The notes under the pieces: model-generated
The model's database searches: none
What the model was told of the DNA's origin: nothing
What the model saw: the letters and a program-made list of their open reading frames with translations, nothing else
Assembly (NCBI GenBank): GCA_019914945.1
Contig: CM034103.1
Coordinates: 15,776,785-15,840,784 of the forward strand
Direction: 5' to 3'
Source: Typha latifolia
Lineage: Eukaryota > Streptophyta > Magnoliopsida > Poales > Typhaceae
DNA: 64,000 bases
Made by a program: the position numbers and the translations under genes
Part shown: in pieces, positions 45,927-59,607 of the stretch
Position numbering within the stretch: the first letter of the stretch is position 1
Layout of the letters: each line of letters begins with the position of its first letter

Positions 45927-47073
45927 GAAGAAGAAGAAGAAGAAGACGACGAAGGGCAAAGTACGGTCTTATGCAGACACCCAGAAATATACACAATTTC
46001 CCCTATATAAAGGTGAACCTTTATGCATTTTTTCTTAATCTCTCATCCAGTGCGTCATAAAATCATAAATGCTTATATATTATTTTTAATCATTTCCTAA
46101 AGGAAATTGTCAAAATTATCCTTCGAGAATTGTCTAATTTCAATCTCCTCTCATTGATAGAGGGGTATATGTGGTCCAGGTTAAATAATATTAAACTTGA
46201 TAGGTATATTATTGGTAGAGGTAACCACGACTTAGTTTACACTATCTTATCCTTTATATATATATATATAAATATATGAGTTTTTTATTATTATAATTCT
46301 GCTAATTTTTCTTATTCCATGTTTAATTTATCTTAAATTTTAAATATAAAACTAATTCATATTTAAAAGTTACTGAACTAAGAAGAGATATATTTAAAAA
46401 ATTTCTTAACAAATTTAAAATTTACATAAAAATCAATGCTTTAGTTAATGATTTTTTAATTCACTTAGTTTTGTATTAAATTTTTAAAATGTACTAGATT
46501 CGTAAAATAAAAGTTTAGATAAGCTGGTTAAAAGCTCTAAATATATATATTATCCTAACTCCCGTGTATCCAATTTTTCGCTACTAGTTATTCTTTGGAA
46601 GAGGAGGTTTTCGCCTCCAACTTAGGGCGTTTTGTAAATGATTTTTCTTTGTTATATAACAAACACAATTCCACTAAAAAAAAAAAGAAAGGGAAAAATA
46701 ATAATAACGATGATGACCTCTCTAGTTTAGGGAAAGAGACTCATAAGCTAGAATGATGTAGCTTTTATTATGGAGTAGGTCACAGGTATTGCATGAGGAT
46801 TGAGGACCCAACTACTCTAGAGACGGGTCTAAGAAAAAGAGGTGCAATTCTGAAGCTTATTAATTCTAAGTCAATGATGGTAATATTTATGGAACCTTTC
46901 TTCGCCCAGTTTAAGAGACATTTCGTCTCCTTTACCCAACTCCATGGAATTTTGAATTCATAGTTCAAGAATGGTTGACTTACTATCCATGGGCCCAGGT
47001 TAAACTTTGGGCTGGGTCAGGTGGATTTAGTGTATGTCATGATATATATGGCTTAAATAATCTTCTTCTTCTT

Positions 47074-47104
<31 letters not shown>

Positions 47105-48064
47105 ATTAGGGTGTGCTCATATGACTTGAATGAGTGGCAAAAAGAAGGCCACCAAGGCAGGCGTACTATTGCTAGGGTAAGTCAAGTCCGTGTTGTAGTT
47201 CTTTTGCCCTTCAGTTGGAAGCCGAACTTCTTAGTCCTTCACATCCAGTCTCCAACCTGGTAATTGAATCGGATTCTCAACTTCTAATAAACCTCACCAA
47301 TAAAAGCTCGCCAACTCATTGATAGCCTTCTTTTCTGTTTATAGTGTTTTTATATGGATAATTTGGATAGTTATCTTCTTCTTTCTTTTCTTTTTTCATA
47401 ATGATTGGCTCTTTTATCTAACTTATAATTAACTTACAAGCTCATAATAGAAAAAGTAGAATATAATTATTGGATAAAACAAAGTGGACAAGATTCTTTT
47501 CATGTGTACAGAAATTTGGAGATTTCAGATCATCTTAGCCGTTCAAAAGGCATCTGGTTCGTTATCCGAACTCTGTGCAAGTTAATCGCCTGCAAGAATC
47601 TCTCTGCTCGTTAAGACTTCCTGTCTCTCCTTCCACTGCTTGTGATCACAGATATTAAAAGGGTTCAAATAAACTTTAAAAAAGAAGAACGAGATTCTGT
47701 GCTTTGATTCCTCGACATCCCCCCCCCCATTCACATCTCAGACCATAATTAAAAGCTTAATTAATTTTCTTAGAGAAATTTGGAGTTGCAGTGCCGAAGG
47801 GAAGAAGCTTTCTATTCGTCCTCGTCCTTGGATAAAACAAGCTTGACAAATATAATGTTTTTTTATAAAAAAAATCTTAACGATATTTACTCTACGTCAG
47901 CCTAAATGTCACTCTTTGGTTGGCTTTTTCCCTGACACTTATCGACTTAAGAAAATTGACAGGGGCTGCTCCTGCGGTCCTGCCTCACATCGGGAGCATC
48001 CGATGTACCGAATAAATAACTCAAGATAAGTCTCGATAGTTATCTATCTTTTTCTGCATCAATT
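45927..48064. other. Intergenic, AT-rich
   Basis: No gene is supported. Contents include the HSF promoter and a (CTT)n tract. Short frames such as 46780-46968 (-) lack any recognisable feature. Confidence 0.5.
47061..47103. repeat. (CTT)n microsatellite
   Basis: About 14 uninterrupted trinucleotide repeats occur in AT-rich intergenic DNA. Confidence 0.9.
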
Positions 48065-48134
48065 CACGTGGGTGTGCAACTGGGAATACCAGACTTGCAC
48101 TCTACTCGTCTCTTTGACTTTGAATATATTTATT

Positions 48135-48183
<49 letters not shown>
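48135..48183. repeat. Compound (TA)n(GA)n microsatellite
   Basis: About 10 TA units pass directly into about 14 GA units. Confidence 0.9.
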
Positions 48184-48186
<3 letters not shown>

Positions 48187-48587
48187 AGTGCTAAAGTGAT
48201 CATGGTAATTCTTATTTAAATTGATACATAATTAATGGTTGGGGTTTCATAATTCAAGGTACGTAACAACACTCGTGACCCGCGACACACTTTTTGATGC
48301 CCACGCGTTTCCGACCATCCTCCGAGCTAGTACCGGCTCACTGACACGTGAGTGGGGGAGGAGAACCACGTGACTAGGCACGCTATTGGTGGCGATCTTG
48401 TTGCGATCGGACGGCCGGGAGAAGTGCATCCAAGTGGCGTTACCAAACCTCTGGCTAACCCCCACACGCGGAAGTAGGCGAACCGGGCTGCTGTCTTCAG
48501 CTCCCGCGATCATCCGACGGTCCAGTGGTGCCTTCTGCTGTGGAGAAAGGAAGGACGTCCGATGGGCATCGGGGTTTTCCTCCAATG

Positions 48588-48612
48588 TATATATATATAT
48601 ATATATATATAA
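48588..48612. repeat. (AT)n microsatellite
   Basis: About 12 TA dinucleotides occur within the G-box-rich region upstream of the BZR1-type gene. Confidence 0.88.
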
Positions 48613-49151
48613 ATAGTTTCCGCTTTCCCCTCGTGCGCGACTTGTTTTGTCCGAGCTCGGTGCATGGGCCCCACTATCACGTGAAACGAGTCTTTGGCAT
48701 TTCGTCGCCGGTCGCTCTCACGCCTATCTAAATATCTAATCGCTAGTAATTAAATTTTTAGTTTACGAGATAAATCACACATATTATTTACTACTTAAAA
48801 GATTTATTATGCGGCCGCTCGTACAGCCGGCCGAGGCGAGAGCGCGGGACCTCGCCGTCGTACACGTGCGACTTCTGAACCACCGTGGGATCCACTACCC
48901 CTTCAGTTGTCTCGTAGGGCGTTGACAGCGATCCACGTGGAGGAGATACGTGGCTCTCGTTTGACCAGTCCAATTCGTGTAGCTCTCCGTAGCCGATCTC
49001 TGCCGTTCGATTAAGCCAAAGTACTCTTTGTTCGGTGCAGTGGGTCCGATCTATTCAAGGCTTTTACTTCTCCGAGCCCTATTCTATAATTACACTATTT
49101 GATTTGACGCAGCCCTATAATACCCAGATGCCTCCTTTTACTCCCATCTCT

Positions 49152-49153
<2 letters not shown>

Positions 49154-49196
<43 letters not shown>
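49154..49196. repeat. (CT)n microsatellite in promoter/leader
   Basis: About 21 CT dinucleotides lie 520 bp upstream of the BZR1-type start codon, probably near the transcription start. Confidence 0.9.
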
Positions 49197-49199
<3 letters not shown>

Positions 49200-49713
49200 T
49201 GACATAAGACCCATAGCTCATTACTCACATGGCTTATGTGGCCTCGACTCGTGCGAATCAGACTATTTACTTCTATTTCCTACGGAGGGTCGAATGTAGT
49301 AAATTAAAGCAGTCTAGGATGCAGACGATCGGTTCCCGCAATCTTAGCTGCTTGTTCACACACGAACCACGCTCCACAAGGGGCAAAACTAACACCTGAC
49401 CCTCAATTACCGCTAACCACACTGGGGATGATATGGATCGGAGTGGCATCATCGTAATTTTACGACCTTCCACGACCATTTCTAGAGCTTCGCTGTATTT
49501 AATTCGCCCATCTGCCTATTTTCGTCGCAATCCATCTTTTTAGGCCCCCCCCCTTCCGGTTTCTTCGACAGTTCGACGAGACCTGCGAAGCCGGTCTGCT
49601 CCCAAAACCAAGCTCTTTGGCGGCCGGATCTCTCGGACTCCAGATCACCCCCGTATCGGATCCTTCGTTTCCCGTCGACGTTTCTTGTGGGATTCGGCCT
49701 CCTGGAGGGAGAG

Positions 49714-52330
49714 ATGACCTCGGGGGCGAGGCTCCCGACGTGGAGGGAGAGGGAGAACAACAAGAGGAGGGAGCGGCGGCGGAGGGCGATCGCAGCCAAG
49801 ATCTATTCGGGGCTCCGCATGTACGGCAACTACAAGCTCCCCAAGCACTGCGACAACAACGAGGTCCTCAAGGCACTGTGCAACGAGGCGGGGTGGATCG
49901 TCGAGGAGGACGGCAACACTTACCGGAAGGTAACCTTAATTCCCACCCCATCTCCCTCTCGTACCCAATCGGCGCATGCTAGTGGATCTTGCCTGTGATC
50001 GCTACAGTCCGCCGGTCAAGGTCGTGAGGGACGAATACGATGCACCTTTTTTATTTGGTGAGGTGGGTATTCACATATGGGGTTGATTTACGCATAACGT
50101 TACCGGAACGGCCGGTGCACGTTTGGTTACTTTAATCGTTCTACGTTATTAATTGTAATTATAAAAATGGTAGGCGCGATTAGAGGAGGGAGTCTGTCTC
50201 TATTTGGATTAATTGACTAAATTAGCCCGAGCATTAGCATAGCGTCACGCAACCCCCGCGTACTTTGACTGTTATAGTGGGTAATGGACTAATCGGTGGA
50301 GAGCGTCGTACGCTGTGAAAGTTCGAACGTGGTGGGGAAAAGGTTGTTCTTTGTGGTCCTCCGGAGTATAGGAGCTATGAAGTGGGGCTTACTGTTACTA
50401 AAGATCGAATTTTTAGTTCATTTCATGGTCCCTCGTTGGCTGGAGATGAAGGCCATGACATCAATATGACAATATGTCATACATTAGTTATTATTAATTC
50501 CTCTTATGATTATTAACTCCTATTAGATAACATTGGAGAGGATACAGTCAGAATATTATCTATCGAGGGATCCGATAAGGATCTGTAAACTCTTGACAAA
50601 TTAGCAAAAGGAGTAAAAAATTGTACTACAACACTACTTTATTCTGATGGATTTTGAGATAAGTTTTTGGAAATCAGTGGTAGATGAGGTTGTCCAGAGA
50701 TTTTGAATAAGAATTCTGTTCAAATCATGAGGCATTATTCATTAATTTGGCTTAATATGTAATGCAGCTAACATTATAACTTAATTTGTGCTCTTTATCT
50801 TATGTGAAAACGGATCTTTATATGTAGAGCTAAATTCAAATAGCTGGGATACCACGACATTAGCTGTTAATAGTCTGACTGATGATATGCAAGTGTTTGT
50901 TGAGGAATTGTAACTTCAATTTGTATGTTTTGTAAGGAAATTGGTGATTGGATGAAGCAGAAATTACTCATCCTCTCTAGTTAATCGGTATCTTTAGTAT
51001 GCTTCTCATTTCATTGATGCAGAATTGCAGATCCACCCTCCTTAATTAAGTTCTGAAGGATCATACTATAACATGGATATTATGTTTCAGTTTAATCATA
51101 TAGAACTATTGAACCTTCTCCATGTTCAATATAATTTCATGGTTTTAAGTTTCTTATATTCAACACATAAACTTCGTTGTCATTTATTACGTGAAAGAAT
51201 GAATATTTGTTGGAATTTGGAATTTTATCATGGTTAGGAATATCAATATGTGCTGATCTGTACTCTGTAGCATAGGAAAGTTAGGAACTTAGATCAATAC
51301 ATTTGCTTTATACCCTCATTTGTACACCCATTCCCTATGCTACAGACTGATAATTTTCATTGGTTCTTCATCAACATAGCAAATTATAGCATCTCTCTTC
51401 TTTCATTAGGGTGCAATTTGATTCGTTTCTGTATTTCAAGTATGAAAAGCTTATGCTTCTTAAACTGTCAAACTAGACCAAGTAGAAGCTGAACTAACTC
51501 TTTTAAAATTTGCCTTGCTAATAATGCAGGGATGCAAGCCAATGGAGCGCACAGATGTCATAGGTGGCTCAGCTTCACCAAGCCCTTGCTCATCGTACCA
51601 GCCAAGTCCATGCGCGTCTTATAATCCAAGCCCGGCTTCATCATCCTTCCCAAGTCCTGCATCTTCCTCCTACATCACCAACGTGAATAATCCCAGTAAT
51701 GCCGCTGAAGGCAATTCTCTCATTCCATGGCTCAAGAATCTCTCCTCGGCGTCTTCCTCGGCCTCGTCATCAAAGCTACCTGACCACCATGTCTACATGC
51801 ATGGAGGCTCCATAAGCGCCCCTGTAACCCCTCCGCTCAGCTCCCCGTCTGCAGGGACTCCTCGCATCAAGAATGATTGGGATGACCAACCTGCCCAGCC
51901 GCCATGGGTTGGTACCCATTTTGGATTTTTAGCGTCATCCACCCCGCCAAGCCCCGGAAGGCAGGTTGTTGCAGATCCTAATTGGTTTGCTGGGTTGCAC
52001 GTCCCAGCTGGAAGCCCCTCATCCCCAACCTTCAGCCTTGTTTCATCAAACCCATTTAGCTCATTCAAGGAAGCATCAGCTGGTGGTGGGTCTTCTAGAA
52101 TGTGGACACCAGGGCAGAGTGGGACATGCTCCCCAGTCCCCATTGGGGCTGATGTGCATATGTCTGATGGTGCTTCGGATGAGTTTGCATTTGGGAGCAG
52201 CAGCAATGTCAATCTCGTGGCAACCGGGGTGGTGAAGCCTTGGGAAGGTGAGAGGATCCATGAGGAATGTGGATCTGATGAACTGGAGCTCACTCTTGGG
52301 AGTGCGACGACCAGGTTGAATGGCCGGTGA
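49714..52330 (+). CDS. BZR1/BES1 family brassinosteroid transcription factor
   Basis: Two exons (49714-49929 and 51530-52330) encode 338 aa. The N-terminal DNA-binding domain (residues 1-90) starts [20 protein letters not shown] and contains the bHLH-like helix [20 protein letters not shown]. The intron after NTYRK, before GCKP, is the family's conserved position. The Ser/Pro-rich middle holds many GSK3 (BIN2) sites. [18 protein letters not shown] is where 14-3-3 proteins bind the phosphorylated factor and hold it in the cytoplasm. A PEST-like stretch follows ([10 protein letters not shown]), and the C-terminus has an EAR repression motif LELTLG. The protein binds BRRE and E/G-boxes when brassinosteroid signalling removes the phosphates. 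A 9-codon longer start (49687) exists, but MTSGARLP is the family start. The 1.6-kb intron is empty. Confidence 0.95.
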
Positions 52331-53546
52331 GATGCCTGGTGATGGAGATTCTTATGCTTAACATCTCTTTGCCACCTTTGTTTTTAGATCACTGTGGTGT
52401 TTATAGAGAGATAGAGAGGATTCAAGAGACCCACCTTTTGTTTCTTGTGTTACGCCTCCTTCCTCTTTCAGGATATTTAAGTTCGTCAATTTTGTTTAAA
52501 AACTTGAATCAGGATCTGTTTTATATACTGGAAATATATCAGAGAATGCACAGAGTAGATGTGAAGGGTATACAAGGATTTGCATTGAGATTATTTGCTT
52601 CTAGGTTCCAATTTTTTTAAACATCTTTTGTATAGTTAAACTTGTCTTGGTGTTACCCCTTTCGGATATTCGCAATCACTGTAGAAAGGGCATTCTAATT
52701 AAACTTGAAATGATTGCTTGTACTGATTTGTGGGCCTGGTTGACCTAACTTCTTGTGATTTTGGATTTGCAATTGTTTGCTGAGAAAGAAGTGCAGTGTT
52801 TCTTTCCCAAGGCAAACAATTGAGACATCAAGTGATGTACTTCTCTTTTGCTCCTCCTAGGCGATTGAATCACACTATTTTAGATACTCTTAACCTTTTA
52901 AGGTGTTTTTAAATATTTCTGCTGTTTTTTTAAGGGCGACTCTTCTCGAGATTTACTGGTATTTGTCAAAATAACTTTTACGTTTTTTTTTTAAAGTAAC
53001 ACGTTTGACTTTCTTACCATTCTTTGTGAACTAAGCTGTTCAAATTTGCAAAATTGACAGGGGGCTTTGCATTAGAAGGCTAAAATGTAAACGCTAATAC
53101 TAAAAAACAAAAAATGATTAAAAAACAAATCATTTTGCTATTAAGAAGATTCAAGTGTAATATACACAAGAGTGAATAGTTTAAACCTCCCTTTCTAAGC
53201 CAGCTAGGCAAGTCAGGCTCAGTGGTCACTATCATTTGTGATCATAAAGATTATTCCGAACGGATAAATCCTTAAAACCGTATTTTTATTCTAGCACTAG
53301 AAATCCTGATAATTCCAACCATATAAAATAAATCCTTGTCGACCAAATTCTAACTTATGTTTGATCTCATCTCTTTTCGATATTTTCCCCCATATATTTG
53401 TCTTTATTTTTCCCAGCCCCTTACCTTTACCTAGTCGTATTATCTCCGTTGCTTTCGTTTCCTCCTCCTCGGCCCGTCATCTCTAACCCCCCCTTTTTTT
53501 TTGTAATCTCCTATACCAAATACTGGAAACCCTAACTCTAATTCCG
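52331..53546. other. Intergenic
   Basis: This holds the BZR1-type 3' UTR (to about 52600) and the next gene's promoter. There is no other supported gene. Confidence 0.45.
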
Positions 53547-56500
53547 ATGTCCGTGGAGAGATCCTTCGAAGCATGGGAGGAGATGCAGCGGCAGGGTCAT
53601 GACCTTGCAGATCGCCTCGCCCAGGGCTTTACCGGCCTCATCCAATCCCACATCGCCCCTCCTCCTTTCGCATGGCCGCCTTCTCCCCCCAAGAATCCGT
53701 TTGATCTCGATCTCCACGCCGCTGCCGTCAAGGGCGAACTCTTCCCCTCTGCCGCCTCCTTCTTCGACATCGGCAGCCGGATCGGCCAGGCCGGCGTGGA
53801 GTTTGGCGCCTGCATCAACGGCGTGGTGCAGCAGTTCTTCCGGCAGCTTCCGGCACCGTTCCGGCAAGAGGATGACCGGCCGGAGGCTGTGCTGGCGTTA
53901 ACGTCAGCTTCGTTGGAGAATAGGAGGTGGGATGGGGTTGCAGAGAGACGCAGCGGGGATGCGGAGCTCGGATTGGCGGTCGACCAGTTTGGAGACCGTG
54001 GATTTGTGGACGCGGCCACTGTGAGGAATAGCTTGGACGAAGAGGAGGAGGACGGGTTTGGATTTGATCTCGGAGCTTCCGGGCTCTTCAGAAGGCCAAA
54101 GGTAAGATTTGGGATGAAATTTCACGTAATTCTCAAGTATTATTTTTCTTGATTCTGTTAGAAAGTAGTTGCGAATTCCTTCTATCTTCTTCCTTATCGA
54201 ATTGGAGCATGGAATGCACAAATTAGAAGTCTACTGGCCCTGTCATACTAATTAGAAGTGCAGAAATTCTACTGGAAGTAAGGAACAAATCTATCTCATT
54301 TCATTCATACTAAGGTATTCCATTATAGGCATGCACTGGTGCTCCAAATAGATTGGTGTGTGTATTATGAATATCTGTTAAATTTAATTACTTTTGCATT
54401 TGAGGTAGTTAATGGACTGATTTAACAGGAAAGGAATTGAGCCTATTGTTTATGCATTTAAGCATGTTATCTGTTTAGTTAGTATTAGAAAAGTAGACAT
54501 CTCAATTAGGAAAAGGTTGACAGAGAAATGAGTTGGAATCAGGAGAAAAGTTTCCTTTATTGAGTAAGAGATCATTTTAGAGTACCTTGAATATTTCAAG
54601 CAAATACCGAAGTATCTTTCCCTTTATCTCGTTGAAAGACCTTCTACCTAAGTGCAGGAAAGCATGTAAATTTATTTTGTATTACAGCTATTATCTTAAA
54701 TGTCACTGAGAGTCAACAGGAGGGCTCATATACATTTTTCTGGAATGGAGGTAATTAAGCCACCCAATCACTAGCTGACAGTAACTTTCTTCTCAACCAA
54801 GTAATGATTTCAATTCATTCCACAGCCTATTCAACTCTTCTAATTTTAAGCTCTATCGCATTGATTTTAGTATTCAACTCTTCTAGATTTAAGGTTTATT
54901 ATCAGATTGATTTTAGTATCACCTCATCCTTATTTCAAAGTTGGCTTATTATATTCATTTTGTTCTGTAAGTGCTTATCTTGTTGGTTATACTGAACACA
55001 TACTAGAGATTTAATGATAGCTTGATCTTCTATTTATGTGTGAGGAATGCTTAGTTCTTCATGCATGGATAACGGCTCGACTTAACCCACAACTAATAAA
55101 ATCTAACTTAAAATCTTTGGAGCCAATGGTCCACTTCTTCCTTTGTGTGTCATTCTAACTAAATAGCCTCACTTTGTATATTTTATATGCCAGGTCCCTA
55201 TATTTTGTGAATTTGTTTTAGTTGGGAATATAGCACGAATTGTTAGAGGGTTGATATTATGTTGACAGTTGATCATAAAAATTTATGTTCTTTTTATACC
55301 TTCCATTTGCTCTAATCGGCCCATATTATTGGGAAAAACCTAGAAAGATGATGGATTTTTTTAAGAGAGGAATTATTTACATTGATGAAGAGGAGTTGAC
55401 AATTGCCAGAATTGTTGGATGCGCATCAGTCTTGCCATCTTCAATAGGTGCCATAGATTTCAATAGTATGTTAACTGACTAAATAATGTGTCAAATGCAG
55501 GGTTCAATAAATATCTCATCAACATATGATAGTAGAAACCAAGAAGTTGAGAGTTCTGTAGTTGCAAGGGGAGACCTATGGAGAATAGAGGCATCACGTG
55601 GTGGTTCAACTACAGGAAATGAAAGTGCACCTCTTTTTCTTATTCAGCTTGGACCTGTACTATTTGTTCGGGATTCAACACTTCTTTTGCCTGTTCATCT
55701 ATCAAAGCAACACTTGCTTTGGTATGGTTATGATCGAAAGGTAATCCATTCTTCTACTAGCATACTTAAAGGTTCCAACCTCTTGTCTTATTTATCTCTA
55801 GCTTTTTGCAATAGACACTTTATAACATCTAAATGTTGGTTATAGCTCTCTTTGCTTGTTTAATGAAATTATTTAAATCGAGGTGCCACTACTTTTGTCA
55901 CTCTCAACATAATTTTCCAATGCCGCGCCACTTTGAGGTTCCCTATGAAATGAGGCATAGAACGGAGCCACTACGAAGAAGTTCCTGCTTTTTTCTTTTC
56001 TTTTATGTCTAGGTTTTTATTAGTTGAATTAGAAGCACACATTAGTGCTTGTCTTTTTTATTGGTGCTATGATGCGCAAGAGTTTGATATTGAAATTGAC
56101 ATGGAGAATGGTTGTTGTCAAAATTTTATATTGATAGAAGATGAACAGTTCCATGACTAGATAGAACCACTAATGATGCAACACTGGCTAAACGACAGTT
56201 ACAAAACTACAAATTAATTTATTGTTGTAATTTACTCTGAATATGTGTTCCTTGACATCTCCATGAACGCTGCAAAGATTCTTTGTTAGCAAGTTACTAG
56301 TTTCCAATTTCCTTCTCATACTGTTATCTTAAAATCAATAATAAATGTCTTATTTTCATGATGTTGCATCGAAAATGATTTTTTCTATTTAATTCATTGA
56401 AGGCTCACAATGCACGAGTGTTTTGGATACCTTTTGTTTGTCTGCACATACTGACAGTATGGTTCTTTTTTGCTGTAGAATGGACTGCATTCACTCTGCC

Positions 56501-58674
56501 CAGCTTTGTGGTCAAAACATAGAAGATGGTTGTTGATGTCAATGATCTGTCTCAACCCACTTGCTTGTGTAAGTAATCATAGTCTTTCCTTGCTAATTTG
56601 TTCCAGATTTCTACAATTTTTATTTATCATGCTTATCCTTGCGATGTGACACAGTATAAAGTATTTCTAGCTGACACGCCAGATATAATACATGCTGATA
56701 TGCTATTGTTGCAATGCCTTTGTCCAGTCCATATCATGTTGTTTTGGCTAGCGTGCTTAGGTATGGGTATCTCCAGTAATTCTTGGGGAGAGAATTTCTA
56801 ATTCATAATGGTAAAAACTAATAAGAAAAGCACGTAAAAGAAAACTACCATATGCCTGTAATTATTGTTTCATTTTCATGTTCTAAGTATATTTGGTAGA
56901 ATGGTTTCTCCATAGGACTTTATTACTACTTGCATAGTGAACTATGATAATTCCAAATGTTTATGTAAGTGTTAGCATTGAAGCTTTGGCACTTTGTTAA
57001 CATCAGAACTTGGCATTTGGGCATGTTTAATAGGTTACTTTATTACAAACACTACTCTTCCTTTTGTGATAACTGAATTTATACAATATTTATTGAACCT
57101 GCTACCTTGGTGCTTCTTTTCTTTTCAGTCGTTCATGGACGTGCAGTTCCCAAATGGACAGCTAACCTATGTTGCTGGTGAGGGATTGACAACTAGTGCA
57201 TTCCTTCCACTATTTGGTGGCCTACTTCAAGCTCAAGGACGGTATCCCGGAGAAACAAAAATTTCCTTCTCCTGCAAGGTTAGTGTTAACTGTAATTGCT
57301 GATAGATTTTAGGCCATGGTTAGTGGGGCCAGAGATATTTCCCAAGCGGAACAGCTGAGGAAAACTATTTTATGATTGTAAGATTAATCATTCTTTACAA
57401 TAAGCTGATGAAAGAATGAGAACCAATAAACTATGTAAACTAGATTCATGGCAAGGTTGCTCTGGTTTTCTCTTCTTTTTTGTTTCTTTTCATGCATTTT
57501 TTACATGCTATGTTTGTTCCATCGTACTAACTTTTTTGTATCCATTAGCAGTTCCTCACCCCTATATTCCTTTATTATTTCATTTTATACCTGATGATTT
57601 GTTCTCTGTTCTTTTGAAAGAATAAACGAGGGACACGAGTAACTCCAATGATGCAATGGCCTGATAAGTCGTTTTCACTTGAAGTTGCACAAGCGGTAGC
57701 TTGGAAAAGGTCTGGTCTTATGGTGAGACCCAGCATCCAATTCAGGTATTAGATTACTACGATTACCCGAAACTATTCTATAAGGATGGACAAGAATAAT
57801 TCCAATCCTCTCTTGAGTTTATATTTCTATTTAAGCTGTATTCATGTTCAGACAAATTACATTAAACAGTTGTACCAGTTAGGAATAAATGATAGGTTTT
57901 GTTATTAGTTATTACAGGTCCTTTACCATTCCAACTCTCTAAAATTATCCAGCTATGGGATTCCACAATGTTTCATAAGGTTCTTAAATCGTCCAAACCA
58001 TTTTCAGATTTTGGTATCAAGTTGTTTACCTTTAAGAAAATTCCAGACTTTTTTAAAGAGTCCCTCTTAGTTAACGAGAAGATATGATACATGTAGAATG
58101 TCTGACTGGCACCCAACACGGGACTCATGTGGAGATGGTATTTCTCCATATGTTGCATAACTGATTATAGTCCCCACTGAATTGATGCAGTGTACTCTGA
58201 TATTATTTTACTTTTTGTGTAGTTGATCAGTCCAAGTCCTCATTTTTTCTTTCTTTTTTCCCTCTTTCAATGGTCAGTGTTTGCCCCACTTTTGGAGGAA
58301 GTGATCCTGGATTTCGCGCAGAGCTTATCCATTCTGTGAAGGAGGAACTCAACATAATTTGTGGTTGCTCTTGCACAACACGTCCTTCTGCTTTTGCCTC
58401 ACTTTCTGTAAGTTGTTTTTTCTGTAATTGCCAGCATGGTCAGTCATTTAGTCCTCTTGCATAACTAAAATGGTGTATCATGCATGCGGCCTATCCTTTG
58501 ATGATTAATAGTCTTATAGGTAATAACAAATATTAATCTCATTGGCAGCTTGGGAGATCTAAGTGGAATGGGCATGTAGGGAACTCAGGAATAGTTATCA
58601 GCGTGGAAACACCTCTTAGCAATATTGGCAGGCCATCTTTGTCAGTTCAGTTAAATGGTGGTTTTGAACTTTGA
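53547..58674 (+). CDS. Conserved plant protein of unknown function (471 aa)
   Basis: Seven exons (53547-54101, 55501-55740, 56479-56568, 57129-57278, 57621-57745, 58278-58407, 58549-58674) join in one frame to 471 aa. The start MSVERSFEAWEEMQRQGHDL and later blocks (FDIGSRIGQAGVEFGA, STYDSRNQEVESSVVARGDLWR, FLIQLGPVLFVRDSTLLLPV, QHLLWYGYDRK, GRSKWNGHVGNSGIV) read like a family kept in land plants; I know no function for it. The second half alternates short beta-like stretches and ends in VETPLSNIGRPSLSVQLNGG, which could suit a beta-rich, perhaps outer-membrane-like fold. No transit peptide, signal peptide or helical membrane span is visible. The call as a real gene is firm; the fold idea is speculation. 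Confidence 0.85.
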
Positions 58675-59607
58675 CCTGCAGCCACTAATCTGTACAGATT
58701 ACTGTAAATATCATGAGTACTAATCTCCACAGCTATGAAGATCGTTGCTTGACCTACAGATGCATTTAGGATTTCCTTACTTCCGGCATGAACCATGGCT
58801 GGATGCTTAGTTAGTCTTGGCCAGCTTGTTATTCATGCATCCTCCAAGTGGTTTAGCAGTTCAGCAGTAACTGAAGTTGCTTTCTCAGACCAGTATACTT
58901 GGTATCGAAGATCATCCAGTTTGTTTATTCTGGAGCTCTTTGGTTGGCTCGGTAGGATTCTTCCAAACCGAAGACATCTCACATCTTATGGTTCAGGAAA
59001 AGTGAAAAAAAAGGAAGTCTCGAAGCACAATTAACCAAGTCGCTTCCATTGGGGAATATGAATGATTCCATAAGTTGAAGCAAAAATCTGAAATGATCGA
59101 TATGTAGTGTCTTTTGATTTTATGTCCTCCCGTTGTTGATAGTTGCCTAAGCATCTGGGAGTTTTTCTTAGTGCTGCCCTGCCAAGGGTTTAGAAAAATG
59201 TGAATTGCCTATGGCTTTGTGTTGTAAACTTTTATTGAACTATTTATTATACTTTGCTTGGGCTATAATGATAACTGGAATGTTTGTTGCGTGACTGCTA
59301 ACTGCTGGTGTTTGCCTACAACGTGTCTCCAGATCTATCGACTAGAAAAAGAAGGCCATTTGAAATTTTTTATGATCATACTGTTAACCACGTTCATTTT
59401 ATTAATAAACCATCTGTTAAGTGTTAAAATCCTATTCGAATATTCAAGCATGTTACCAAACTATAACGCCGCCTTCTTGGTCCTTGCGTATTAAGTGTGG
59501 GTTATTTATGTCTGGTAGTAATAACAAGATCGGAGGCGAATGAGAAGGGACGATTAGGATCCGGTCCTCGTCCTCGATTTGACCCAGGTCTCTCTGGACC
59601 GTCGTCG
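58675..59607. other. 3' UTR and short intergenic region
   Basis: The frames at 58795-59034 and 59258-59494 lie in the 3' flank of the preceding gene and have no recognisable domain. Confidence 0.45.

Larger units (their letters stand above)
48065..49255. promoter_or_regulatory. G-box and BR-response-element cluster upstream of the BZR1-type gene
   Basis: CACGTG G-boxes occur at 48065-48070, 48345-48350, 48367-48372, 48678-48683, 48863-48868 and 48934-48939. BRRE motifs CGTG(T/C)G occur at 48463-48468 (reverse), 48632-48637, 48865-48870 and 49250-49255. BZR1/BES1, bHLH (PIF, MYC) and bZIP proteins bind such sites. The region starts about 1.6 kb upstream of the BZR1-type start codon. Reading frames within it (for example 48247-48585, -) look spurious. 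Confidence 0.5.

Noticed and set aside
47061..47103. Regular short repeats considered as a CRISPR-like or satellite array
   Set aside because: This is a plain trinucleotide microsatellite with no spacers. The organism is a plant.
48247..48616. Frames of 112 (-) and 76 (+) codons upstream of the BZR1-type gene
   Set aside because: No recognisable domain, and the plus frame runs into an AT microsatellite. The region is better read as promoter.
51793..52293. Minus-strand frame of 166 codons
   Set aside because: It is antisense to the second exon of the BZR1-type gene.
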